Shown here piece by piece: positions 45,237 through 52,953 of a stretch of DNA of 64,000 nucleotides. The first letter of the stretch is position 1. The number at the start of each line of letters is the position of its first letter. The notes beneath the pieces were generated by a model. It did not search any database. It was not told where the DNA came from and worked only from the letters and a program-made list of their open reading frames with translations. This stretch comes from Hyphomicrobiales bacterium (GTDB lineage Bacteria; Pseudomonadota; Alphaproteobacteria; Rhizobiales; Rhizobiaceae), in contig UCFC01000018.1 of NCBI GenBank assembly GCA_900471515.1, positions 46,902 to 110,901 of the forward strand. The letters run 5' to 3'. The position numbers and the translations under genes were made by a program.

Positions 45237-46453
45237 AGAAAACTCCTTCCATGCGGGCCGGAGGGAATGCCGAGATGCCGCGCGATGCTCTCGCCGATAT
45301 CGGCATAGGTCCGGCGCACGCCGACCGAGCGCGAGCGGATACCGGGACCGTAGGCGATGATCGGCACGCGCTCGCGCGTATGGTCGGTGCCGCGCCAGGT
45401 CGGGTCGCAGCCGTGATCGGCGGTCAGCACCACGAGGTCGCCGGGCTGCAGCTTGCGGTGGACTTCGGTGAGGCGCGCGTCGAAGGCTTCGAGGGCGGCC
45501 GCATAACCGGCCACGTCGCGACGGTGGCCGTAGACCATGTCGAAATCGACGAAATTGGTGAAGACGAGATCGCCGTCCTCCGCCTCGTCGATGGCCGCCA
45601 GCGAGGCATCCATCAGCGCGTCGTTGCCGTTGGCCTTGATGACCCTGGAGACGCCCTGGTGGGCGAAGATATCGCCGATCTTGCCGACCGCATGCACGTT
45701 GCGGCCGTGCTGGACGAGCCTGTCGAGCAGGGTCGGTTCCGGCGGCGGCACCGAGAAATCGCGGCGGTTGCCGGTTCTCTGGAAGGTTGCCACGCTCTGG
45801 CCGATGAAGGGGCGGGCGATGACGCGGCCGATATTGTAGGGATCGAGCAGGCTGCGGGCGATCTGGCAGAAATTGAGCAGCCGGTCGAGGCCGAAATAGA
45901 CTTCGTGGGCTGCCACCTGGAACACGGAATCGGAGGAGGTGTAGCAGATCGGCTTTCCGGTGCGCATATGCTCTTCGCCGTAACGGGCGATGATCTCGGT
46001 TCCCGAGGCATGGCAGTTGCCGAGAATGCCGGGCGCGCCAGCCGCCTTGCACAGCGCCTCGATCAGCTCGGGCGCAAAAGCGTCGCCCTCGCTCGGAAAA
46101 TAGCCCCAGTCGAAGGTGACGGGCGTTCCGGCGATTTCCCAATGGCCCGAAGGCGTGTCCTTGCCGCGCGAGGTTTCGTTGGCGGCGCCGTAGAGGCCGT
46201 AGATCTTGTCCGGCAGCGGCATGCCGGCGGGAAACTGGCCGGAGGCGGCCCGCGCAATATGCAGGAGCCCGAGTGCGGACATGTTCGGCAGCGTCAGCGG
46301 GCCGGACCGCAGGCCGGCCCGGTCGGCCGCACCCGCCGCGCAGAATTCGGCGATATGGCCGAGCGTGTCGGCGCCCTCGTCGCCATAGGCTGCCGCATCC
46401 GGCGCGCCGCCGACGCCGAAGGAATCCAGAACGAAGAGAAAGGCACGCGCCAT
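45233..46453 (-). CDS. deoB: Phosphopentomutase
   Basis: 406 residues, alkaline phosphatase superfamily. DeoB converts (deoxy)ribose 1-phosphate, the product of DeoA and purine nucleoside phosphorylase, to the 5-phosphate for Deo[17 protein letters not shown] near residue 5 (metal ligand), [16 protein letters not shown] near 286, and [13 protein letters not shown] near 336 are characteristic. It heads the minus-strand arm, with add overlapping its stop. Confidence 0.96.
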   Translation of the reverse strand: MARAFLFVLDSFGVGGAPDAAAYGDEGADTLGHIAEFCAAGAADRAGLRSGPLTLPNMSALGLLHIARAASGQFPAGMPLPDKIYGLYGAANETSRGKDTPSGHWEIAGTPVTFDWGYFPSEGDAFAPELIEALCKAAGAPGILGNCHASGTEIIARYGEEHMRTGKPICYTSSDSVFQVAAHEVYFGLDRLLNFCQIARSLLDPYNIGRVIARPFIGQSVATFQRTGNRRDFSVPPPEPTLLDRLVQHGRNVHAVGKIGDIFAHQGVSRVIKANGNDALMDASLAAIDEAEDGDLVFTNFVDFDMVYGHRRDVAGYAAALEAFDARLTEVHRKLQPGDLVVLTADHGCDPTWRGTDHTRERVPIIAYGPGIRSRSVGVRRTYADIGESIARHLGIPSGPHGRSFL

Positions 46454-46595
46454 TTTTCACCCGCAATATCTGCTGTCGCCGGCCTGCAGCCGAACGACCT
46501 GACCGAAGCCCAGCCATATAATGACGGGAACCGCTTGGCAAATTTGAGGTGAGGGCGTGAGGCAGTCGCCCGGATCGGAGGGATCGCGACGCGCT

Positions 46596-47177
46596 TCAGC
46601 AGTCGCTGCAGGAAATGCTGTTGTTCTGCCGCTGGCGGTAGAAATAGCTGCGGCTGATCGTGATGGTATTCAGCCCTTGCGGCATGAAATTGGGCGCGAA
46701 GACGAAGAGCGTATAGGGTATGCTGAGTTCGCTGCGGATGAGGAAGCTGTCGGCCTTCTTCATTTCCGTCGGCACGTCGGCAACCGTGCTGTTTTTGGCG
46801 TAGGGCGTCCCGCCGCTCGAGGCCCAGGACCAGAGAACGGTCGGGTTGGCGTTGCCGTCGATCTGGATTGCCGTGATCTTCACCAGCATGTCCGGGCTGC
46901 TGTAGGGCGAGTAGATCGGCGGCGCGGCCTTGGCGATATCGGTAAGAGAACTCTTTGTGACGCTTTCCTGCTGGGTGACGATATCGGCGATCGCGCCGGC
47001 GGCACGCGTCGTGCGCTTGCTGACGTTGAGCCCGATCGTGATCTCGAACGCGCCGAGATAGAGCATGACCAGAACCGGGAAGATGATCGCAAACTCGATG
47101 GCGCCCACGCCTTCCCGGTCGCGGCCAAAGCGCCGCGCCGTCGAAGCCAGCCGTATGAGAAGTCCGCGGCGCGCCAT
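46596..47177 (-). CDS. TadE/G-like pseudopilin
   Basis: 193 residues. A basic N-terminus leads to GVGAIEFAIIFPVLVMLYLGAFEI (residues ~24-47), a TadE-type N-methylation-like motif with Glu at position +5 from the putative cleavage site, which CpaA may process. The remaining C-terminal domain is extracytoplasmic and ends with two Cys (SISCSDC). The start overlaps the stop of the adjacent TadE-like gene as ATGA. It belongs to the Flp pilus system encoded opposite. Confidence 0.88.
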   Translation of the reverse strand: MARRGLLIRLASTARRFGRDREGVGAIEFAIIFPVLVMLYLGAFEITIGLNVSKRTTRAAGAIADIVTQQESVTKSSLTDIAKAAPPIYSPYSSPDMLVKITAIQIDGNANPTVLWSWASSGGTPYAKNSTVADVPTEMKKADSFLIRSELSIPYTLFVFAPNFMPQGLNTITISRSYFYRQRQNNSISCSDC

Positions 47178-47809
47178 CAGGGGTACTGCTCGTTCTGGAA
47201 GGCTGCGGTCGAGACGATCAGATATTCGCTCGGCATGGAACTGCCGACCGGGCGAAGGCCGGTTATGTAAGGACGCACGAGATCGACGATGATGGACCAG
47301 CGATAGTAGGCGCGCAGCATGTTGATCGAGCCCGGCCCGCCGGGCGTGAATTTGAAGGCTGAAACGTTCAGGTCGGAATATTTGTCCGCAGACATTCTCG
47401 GGATCGCCGTTGGCATGGCGGCAAAGGTGGGGAAGCTCTGCACATCCAGATAGAGCTTGCTGGGGGTCGCCGCTTCCGTTTCCGAGCAGCGGATGATGAT
47501 TGAGATCTCGTCGCAGAAGGCCTGCCGGAACTGGGTCTGTGTCTTGTAGCTCGCGCGCGTGGGGTCGGCGAAGGTGATCTGCCCCGTGCGCATCTGGCGG
47601 CTCATCGTATCGACGGCGTTCGAGACGAGCTGCTCGGCCGTAAAGGCGATGAAGGTTTCCAGGATCGCGAAGACGATGACGAAATAGGGAATTGCAAGCA
47701 GCGCGAATTCGATCGCCGCCGAGCCGTCGCGTGAGCGGGCCATGGCGCGAATACTGGATAAACGGAGGGGCGCACGCACCTTGCCCGTCTCCTGCTCGCT
47801 GATCGCCAT
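47177..47809 (-). CDS. TadE-like pseudopilin
   Basis: 210 residues. A TadE-type segment, GSAAIEFALLAIPYFVIVFAILE, lies near residues 29-51, with Glu in the IEF motif. Two Cys in FCDEISIIIRCSE suggest a disulfide-bonded extracytoplasmic domain. The ATG at 47809 gives the simplest N-terminus; an ATG at 47842 also is in frame. It overlaps the next pseudopilin gene and lies 111 bases after the secretin N-domain protein. Confidence 0.87.
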   Translation of the reverse strand: MAISEQETGKVRAPLRLSSIRAMARSRDGSAAIEFALLAIPYFVIVFAILETFIAFTAEQLVSNAVDTMSRQMRTGQITFADPTRASYKTQTQFRQAFCDEISIIIRCSETEAATPSKLYLDVQSFPTFAAMPTAIPRMSADKYSDLNVSAFKFTPGGPGSINMLRAYYRWSIIVDLVRPYITGLRPVGSSMPSEYLIVSTAAFQNEQYP

Positions 47810-47920
47810 GGTCTGGCCCCGAAAATGTTCTTCGGGCCACACTAAGGCGCTTTCGTTGATTTTCCGTTTCAGGTCGGTGCAGCTATTTTAACGAATCTGC
47901 GCCGATGTCGCCGATATCGG

Positions 47921-48322
47921 CTAGTCCGCGGACGTGGCGTTGCCTTGCTGCGAATGCTGCTCGCAATTGGGCGTGCAGGAAAGAACCGAGCGCTCCGTCT
48001 GGCGATAGACGCGCACCGTATTGCCCTCGTCGATGGAGACAAGGATGCGGTCGTCCAGGATAGCGTTGCCGTCGCCGTCGAGCAGCACGATATTGGTCGT
48101 GCCGAAACTGCGGCCCGTCAGCACGATCGTCTTGGAATCGGCGACCGTCGCATCGGCCACCTTGGCATTGCCGACGATGACCTTGCTGACCGGCCGGTCG
48201 AGCTTCAATACGCGCGCGTGGTCCATATAGACGCGCAGCATGTCTTCCTGGGCTGAGGCTGTGCTTGCCGTAAGAGCCGCAATCACCCAGGCAAAGAAAA
48301 CGGTCTTGCCGTTCGATGGCAT
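47921..48322 (-). CDS. Stand-alone secretin N-terminal domain protein (CpaC-like)
   Basis: 133 residues. A signal peptide (ends STASA near residue 24) is followed by one T2SS/T3SS pilus N-terminal domain (KVIVGNAKVADATVADSKTI then GTTNIVLLDGDG), clearly similar to the first domain of the secretin CpaC encoded at 50694. It then ends in SCTPNCE with two Cys. No secretin barrel follows. It may act as a companion or assembly factor for the CpaC ring; that role is inferred. It is divergent from the pilins. Confidence 0.85.
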   Translation of the reverse strand: MPSNGKTVFFAWVIAALTASTASAQEDMLRVYMDHARVLKLDRPVSKVIVGNAKVADATVADSKTIVLTGRSFGTTNIVLLDGDGNAILDDRILVSIDEGNTVRVYRQTERSVLSCTPNCEQHSQQGNATSAD

Positions 48323-48434
48323 TTTGGCCCTCTTTCACGATCGCAATGCAGATTGCCGATAGAATGGAAAAAAATGGTGAACGAAGCTTTAAGCCCTCCA
48401 TCTCTTGTCCGCGCGTGAAACACATTGGATCGTT

Positions 48435-48571
48435 CCGGCACGCACTGCCGGGGCGTAAGACCGGAAGGTGGCGGAAATTCGTGCCGTTTCTGGATGGCTG
48501 GAAGCTATTGCTACAGGTTTCCTGGCGAAATTCGTTAGAAGTCTAAGCAACGCGGTAAGGAATTACTTACC
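48435..48571. promoter_or_regulatory. Pilin upstream region with two palindromes
   Basis: The 393-base gap (48323-48715) between the divergent pseudopilin arm and the pilins holds CCGGCA-N5-TGCCGG (48435-48451) and GGTAAG-N6-CTTACC (48554-48571). The second lies ~145 bases before the first pilin start. Neither is followed by a T-run, so they may be regulator sites. No other coding sequence is seen. Confidence 0.5.
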
Positions 48572-48715
48572 CTGACCGGGCAGGCTGTCTCGTTCACACC
48601 TCGTTAACGCATTTCTTTAAGCCGATGGAAACGGCCATTCGCTAGCTTTCGGCCATCCGATCAACGGCAAACAGTTGGCGGACGTGCTGAACATCAACTG
48701 GAGTTAGGAGAGACC

Positions 48716-48904
48716 ATGACCAAGCTTTTTAGCCGTTTTCTGAAGGACGAATCCGGCGCGACCGCAATCGAATACGGCCTGATCGCCGCCCTCATTTCCG
48801 TAGCCCTCGTTGCCGGCGCCTCGACGCTCGGCACCAAGCTCAACTCGACGTTCGGTGAACTCGGCTTGAAGCTGACCAACGCTACGACGAAGACAACCCC
48901 TTAA
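48716..48904 (+). CDS. Flp/Fap pilin, copy 1
   Basis: 62 residues, Flp-family type IVb pilin. The pilin motif SGATAIEYGLIAALISVALV (residues ~13-32) has the conserved Glu after the cleavage site and a long hydrophobic helix. CpaA should remove the short leader. AGGAG precedes the ATG. It is duplicated at 48956 with near-identical DNA and leader, only a few residues differing (for example Ser/Asp near the C-terminus). Confidence 0.96.
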   Translation: MTKLFSRFLKDESGATAIEYGLIAALISVALVAGASTLGTKLNSTFGELGLKLTNATTKTTP

Positions 48905-48955
48905 CAGCTGCGGCGTAGCTCTAGTTCAGAACATCAACTGGAGTTAGGAGAGACC

Positions 48956-49144
48956 ATGATCAAGCTTTTTAGCCGTTTTCTGAAGGATGAATCCGGCGCG
49001 ACCGCAATCGAATACGGCCTGATCGCCGCCCTCATTTCCGTAGCCCTCGTTGCCGGCGCCACCACGCTCGGCACCAAGCTCAACGACACGTTCGGCGAGC
49101 TCGGTCTGAAGCTGACTAATGCCACGACGAAGACCACTCCGTAA
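48956..49144 (+). CDS. Flp/Fap pilin, copy 2
   Basis: 62 residues, nearly identical to copy 1 (Thr-to-Ile at residue 2, plus changes in the short tail). It repeats the same 5' leader and ribosome site, so each copy is separately translated from the same type of signal. The copy-to-copy offset is exactly 240 bases, including the 3' flank, so this is a recent tandem duplication. Copy-specific roles are unknown. Confidence 0.96.
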   Translation: MIKLFSRFLKDESGATAIEYGLIAALISVALVAGATTLGTKLNDTFGELGLKLTNATTKTTP

Positions 49145-49176
49145 TAATTGGAGCGTAGCTCTGGTTCAGAAAGATC

Positions 49177-49213
49177 AGGCTCACGAGCGAACGCCGTGAG
49201 CCTATTCGTTTTG
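49177..49213 (+). terminator. Terminator-like hairpin after pilin copy 2
   Basis: AGGCTCACG, a 9-base loop and CGTGAGCCT form a perfect 9-bp stem followed by ATTCGTTTT. It lies 32 bases past the pilin stop and before cpaA, so it may limit read-through from the highly expressed pilins. Confidence 0.7.
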
Positions 49214-49243
49214 AGTCAATAAGAACTTGGGGCAGATGAGAAG

Positions 49244-49756
49244 ATGATCGTAGCCGCAATCCTCCTGGTTTTTCCACTCTGCCTTGCATTTGCGGCAATA
49301 TCCGATCTGCTGACGATGACGATCCCGAACAGGGTATCGTTGATCCTGATCGTTTCATTCTGCCTGCTCTCACCATTGAGCGGCCTTGCTCTTCCGGCAG
49401 TCGGAATGCACGCCCTCGGGGCCGCCATCGTCTTCGGTATTTGCTTTGCACTATTTGCGCTCAACACTATAGGTGGCGGAGATGCAAAACTCTTGAGCGC
49501 CGCCGCACTCTGGTTTGGTTACGATCCCGCCCTGCTGTCTTTTCTGACCTATGTTGGTGTCATCGGCGGCTTGGTGACGTTGGCGATCCTGTTGATCCGC
49601 TCGCAGGCAAATACGATATTGGCCATCGGCCTGCCGGTGCCGAACTCTGTCCTCATGGCAAAGAAAATACCTTACGGGATTGCTATCGCGATCGGCGGTT
49701 TCCTGGCCTTCCCGTCCTCGCCGCTCTTCGTCGCCGCACTGGAAGGCCTGAAATAA
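49244..49756 (+). CDS. cpaA: Flp prepilin peptidase CpaA
   Basis: 170 residues, A24-family inner-membrane aspartic peptidase with about four to five helices. The two catalytic aspartates are in AAISDLLTMTIPN (near residue 23) and the family motif GGGDAKLLSAA (near 76). It cleaves Flp pilin leaders and probably those of the TadE-like pseudopilins. It is the first biogenesis gene after the pilins. Confidence 0.93.
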   Translation: MIVAAILLVFPLCLAFAAISDLLTMTIPNRVSLILIVSFCLLSPLSGLALPAVGMHALGAAIVFGICFALFALNTIGGGDAKLLSAAALWFGYDPALLSFLTYVGVIGGLVTLAILLIRSQANTILAIGLPVPNSVLMAKKIPYGIAIAIGGFLAFPSSPLFVAALEGLK

Positions 49757-49763
49757 CGGCGTT

Positions 49764-49779
49764 TTAATCGGCCGTTAAC
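49764..49779 (+). promoter_or_regulatory. Candidate CtrA box upstream of cpaB
   Basis: TTAA-N7-TTAAC matches the full CtrA consensus exactly and lies ~88 bases before the cpaB start, in a 110-base gap. CtrA controls pilus genes in Caulobacter and is conserved in rhizobia. Whether this site works is inferred; TTAA-rich matches can arise by chance in AT-rich gaps. Confidence 0.45.
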
Positions 49780-49866
49780 TTAAAATCTAAGTCTTCCATT
49801 AACCATAATTATACCAATTCCTGAGCATTCTGCGGGGCGAACGCGTCGTGCCCCGAGGAATGATCG

Positions 49867-50682
49867 ATGAAACCGGCCCGCCTTATTGTCTTAGCTGTCG
49901 CCGTGGTGGCAGCCGGCCTTGCCGGTCTTCTTGCCATGAACATGGCCGGTCGCGGCGGCGTCGTGACGAAGGTCCAGTCCGTCGTCGAGAAGGAACCGAC
50001 CGTCAACGTATTGGTCTCCAGCGCCAATCTGCCCGTCGGCGCAAGGCTGGACGAGAAGGCCGTCCACTGGATGGCCTGGCCGCAGAATGGCGTCGTCCAG
50101 GGCTTCATCACCGAAGCCGAGCGGCCGGACGCCATCAAGGACCTGCAGGGTGCCGTCGTGCGCCTGCCGGTCTTCGAAGGCGAGCCGATCCGTCCGGAAA
50201 AGGTCGCCGATTCCAACAGTCGCATCCTGTCCTCGCTGCTGCCTGCCGGCAAGCGCGCGGTTGCGACCGAAATCTCGGTGGCGACAGGCGCCGGCGGCTT
50301 CATCCTTCCCAACGACCGCGTCGATGTCATCATGGTGCGCAAGGGGCAGGGCACGGAGAAATACATAACCGAAACCGTGCTGAGCAACGTCCGCGTTCTC
50401 GCCATCGACCAGCAGATCGAAGAAAAGGAAGACGGCTCCAAGGCGGCCGTCGGCACGACGGCAACGCTGGAGCTGACCCCCGACCAGACCAAGGTTCTGG
50501 CCGTCGCCCAGCAGATGGCCGATCGCCTTTCGCTCGCGCTGCGCTCCGTTGCCGATGCGCAGGAACAGGATACCGGCGCGCCGGACTATCTCCTGAGCGG
50601 CGATAACGGCAGCGCAATCGTCCAGGTCATCAAATCCGGCACCATCGTCACGGATGCCACCGGCTCGACGAAGCCGGAGTAA
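49867..50682 (+). CDS. cpaB: Flp pilus assembly protein CpaB
   Basis: 271 residues. An N-terminal membrane anchor (residues ~4-24, with LAVAVVAAGLAGLLAM) is followed by a SAF domain, VNVLVSSANLPVGARLDEK near 45, and the VMVRKG-type CpaB/RcpC core. It sits in the periplasm and helps assemble or stabilise the CpaC secretin. GAGGA lies 7 bases before the ATG. cpaC follows 11 bases after the stop. Confidence 0.94.
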   Translation: MKPARLIVLAVAVVAAGLAGLLAMNMAGRGGVVTKVQSVVEKEPTVNVLVSSANLPVGARLDEKAVHWMAWPQNGVVQGFITEAERPDAIKDLQGAVVRLPVFEGEPIRPEKVADSNSRILSSLLPAGKRAVATEISVATGAGGFILPNDRVDVIMVRKGQGTEKYITETVLSNVRVLAIDQQIEEKEDGSKAAVGTTATLELTPDQTKVLAVAQQMADRLSLALRSVADAQEQDTGAPDYLLSGDNGSAIVQVIKSGTIVTDATGSTKPE

Positions 50683-50693
50683 GGGAAATGCGG

Positions 50694-52187
50694 ATGGGCA
50701 ACTCAAGACAACGCACCAGGCTTTTCCTGACCGGCTGCCTTTCTCTGGCAATGGCCGCGGCGGGCGTCACGCCGGTATCCTTCGGCGTGCAGCAGGCGGA
50801 TGCCGGCTCGGAAAGCCTCATCCGCATTTCGCAAAGCGGCCCCGGCGCGCATCGCCGCCTGAAGCTCGGCCTCAACAAGGCTGTCGTCGTCGACCTGCCG
50901 GAGGACGCGCACGACATTCTCGTTTCCGATCCGAGCATGGCCGACGCCGTGACCCGCACGTCCCGGCGCATCTATCTGTTCGGCAAGAAGGTCGGGCAGA
51001 CCAATATTTTCGTGTTCGGCGCCAGCGGCGAGGAGGTCGTCAGCCTCGATATCGAGATTGAACGCGATGTGTCCGGCCTTGAGGCCAACCTGCGCCGCTT
51101 CATCCCGGACTCCGCCATCAAGGTCGAGATCGTCTCGGACAATATCGTGCTGACGGGAACCGTGCGCACGCCGCAGGACGCAACCCAGGCCGCATCGCTC
51201 GCCGAGGCCTTCCTGAAGGGCGGCGAGGCCACCACGCGCACGGAAACCGCCTCCGGCACCGGCGGCGACAGCGCCGTTGCGCTCTTTGCCGAAAGCCGCC
51301 AGGTCTCCCAGGTCGTCAACCTCCTGCAGATCCAGGGCGAAGACCAGGTCACGCTCAAGGTGACGATCGCCGAGGTTCGCCGTGAAGTCCTCAAACAGCT
51401 CGGCTTCGACAATCTCGTCACCAATTCCTCGGGCATGACGGTCGCCCAGCTCGGCAGCCCGTCCGCCGACAGTGCCACGTCCGTCGTCGGTGGCGGCCTT
51501 GCCGCGCTCTTCAAGAACTCGATCGGCAGATACGATATTTCCACCTATCTGAACGCGCTGGAACAGGGCAAGGTCGTGCGCACGCTGGCCGAACCGACGC
51601 TGACGGCGATCTCCGGCCAGGCCGCGACATTCAATTCCGGTGGCCAGGTTCTCTATTCGACGACGGACAATAACGGCAACGTCACCGTCGTTCCCTATAA
51701 TTACGGTATCAATCTTGCCTTCAAGCCGGTGGTGCTGTCTTCCGGCCGCATCAGCCTGCAGATCAAGACCAACGTTTCCGAGCCGGCGCCCTCGGTCTCC
51801 GGTGCAGCCCCCACCTATCAGCGCCGCTCGGCCGAAACCTCGGTCGAGCTTCCCTCCGGCGGTTCGATCGCCCTTGCCGGCCTCATCCGCGACAACGTCT
51901 CCCAGACCATGGGCGGCACGCCCGGCGTTTCGAAGATCCCGCTTCTCGGCACGCTGTTCCGCCAGAAGGGTTTTGAGCGTCAGGAAACCGAACTCGTCAT
52001 CATCGCGACGCCCTATCTGGTGCGTCCGGTGGCGCGCAATCAGCTCAATCGGCCGGACGACAATTTCAGCCCCACGGATGATGCGTCCGCCTTCTTCATG
52101 AACCGCGTCAACAAGGTCTACGGCAGCCGTCAGGCGCCGGTCGCCGATGCGCAGTTCCACGGTTCCATCGGATTTATCTACAAATGA
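50694..52187 (+). CDS. cpaC: Flp pilus outer-membrane secretin CpaC
   Basis: 497 residues. A signal peptide (LFLTGCLSLAMAAAGVTPV) precedes a pilus N-terminal domain (~40-130), a BON-like region (SAIKVEIVSDNIVLTGTVRT near 141) and a secretin domain (~215-455) with the conserved VELPSGGSIALAGLIRD. CpaC forms the outer-membrane channel of the Flp pilus. The ATG at 50694 has AGGG 8 bases upstream; an ATG at 50688 is too close to it. cpaD overlaps its stop. Confidence 0.94.
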   Translation: MGNSRQRTRLFLTGCLSLAMAAAGVTPVSFGVQQADAGSESLIRISQSGPGAHRRLKLGLNKAVVVDLPEDAHDILVSDPSMADAVTRTSRRIYLFGKKVGQTNIFVFGASGEEVVSLDIEIERDVSGLEANLRRFIPDSAIKVEIVSDNIVLTGTVRTPQDATQAASLAEAFLKGGEATTRTETASGTGGDSAVALFAESRQVSQVVNLLQIQGEDQVTLKVTIAEVRREVLKQLGFDNLVTNSSGMTVAQLGSPSADSATSVVGGGLAALFKNSIGRYDISTYLNALEQGKVVRTLAEPTLTAISGQAATFNSGGQVLYSTTDNNGNVTVVPYNYGINLAFKPVVLSSGRISLQIKTNVSEPAPSVSGAAPTYQRRSAETSVELPSGGSIALAGLIRDNVSQTMGGTPGVSKIPLLGTLFRQKGFERQETELVIIATPYLVRPVARNQLNRPDDNFSPTDDASAFFMNRVNKVYGSRQAPVADAQFHGSIGFIYK

Positions 52188-52936
52188 GCGGGGCGCGGTC
52201 TGAACCGATGAAAACGAACAGAGATCAGGCGATGGCCCATTCGGATCTTCGATATCTGCGCACCGCAAAGCCTTTGCTCCTGGTCGCTTCCCTGGCCGCT
52301 GCCGTCCTTTCCGGCTGTGCTGGCCCGCGCGACCAGCTGACGACCGGTGGCATTCCCGACGATTACCGGGAGCGCCATCCGATCGTCGTGACGGAAGCCG
52401 AGCAGACGGTGGACCTTCCCGTTGCCTCCAGCGATCGCCGGCTGACGATCGCCCAGCGCGAGCTGATCCGTGGTTTTGCCCAGAATTACATGTCGCGCGC
52501 CTCCGGCCCGGTCTACATCCTGTCGCCTGAAGGCTCCGCGAATGCGGGAGCGGCCCGCGCCCTGCGCAGCCAGGTTCGCGCCGAACTTGCCTCGCGCGGC
52601 ATTGCCAGCAGCAAGATCGTCAACACGACCTATACGGCGACCGGCCTTCTCGACGCCGCCCCGATCCGCCTGAGCTTCACCGGCACGACGGCGGTAACGA
52701 CCCAGTGCGGCCAATGGCCGAAGGACATCACCGCCGACTTCGCCAACCAGAACTATTACAATTTCGGCTGCGCCTCGCAGAACAACCTCGCTGCCCAGGT
52801 CGCCAATCCGGAAGATTTCGTCGCGCCGCGCGGCATGACGCCGATCGACGCCGAGCGCCGCAACGAGGCGATCCAGGAATACCGGACGACGACGTCCACG
52901 ATCGAGGACATGGATACCGGCTCCACCGGTTTCTGA
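52184..52936 (+). CDS. cpaD: Flp pilus assembly lipoprotein CpaD
   Basis: 250 residues from the ATGA overlap with cpaC; ATGs at 52208 and 52232 are alternatives. A lipobox (AAVLSGC, near residue 45) marks it as a lipoprotein. The body has TTGGIPDDYRERHPIVV and VTTQCGQWPKDI-type CpaD motifs and a C-terminal ENEAIQEYRT-like tail. It works with CpaC at the outer membrane. The start is uncertain because no strong ribosome site is seen. Confidence 0.9.
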   Translation: MSGARSEPMKTNRDQAMAHSDLRYLRTAKPLLLVASLAAAVLSGCAGPRDQLTTGGIPDDYRERHPIVVTEAEQTVDLPVASSDRRLTIAQRELIRGFAQNYMSRASGPVYILSPEGSANAGAARALRSQVRAELASRGIASSKIVNTTYTATGLLDAAPIRLSFTGTTAVTTQCGQWPKDITADFANQNYYNFGCASQNNLAAQVANPEDFVAPRGMTPIDAERRNEAIQEYRTTTSTIEDMDTGSTGF

Positions 52937-52953
52937 TCAGGCGGAATGAAACG

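Larger units (their letters stand above)
48688..49170 (+). repeat. 240-base tandem duplication of the pilin gene
   Basis: ATGs at 48716 and 48956, the identical upstream leaders (ACATCAACTGGAGTTAGGAG) and the similar 3' flanks (GCGTAGCTCT-GTTCAGAA) are all 240 bases apart. DNA identity across the coding part is very high, with only a handful of substitutions. Confidence 0.9.

Noticed and set aside
44268..46541. Apparent add-deoB fusion frame of 757 residues
   Set aside because: The upstream part is deoB read out of frame. The add start is a GTG overlapping the deoB stop.
46596..47840. Apparent 414-residue fusion of TadE-like genes
   Set aside because: The first half is the neighbouring pseudopilin gene read in another frame; two separate genes overlap as ATGA.
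48600..48625. CtrA box in the pilin promoter
   Set aside because: Two TTAA elements near 48603 and 48616 are 9 bases apart, not 7.
48330..48715. Sigma-54 promoter before the pilin
   Set aside because: A TTGGC-like and GCTG-like pair near 48675 have the wrong spacing between GG and GC for a -24/-12 promoter.
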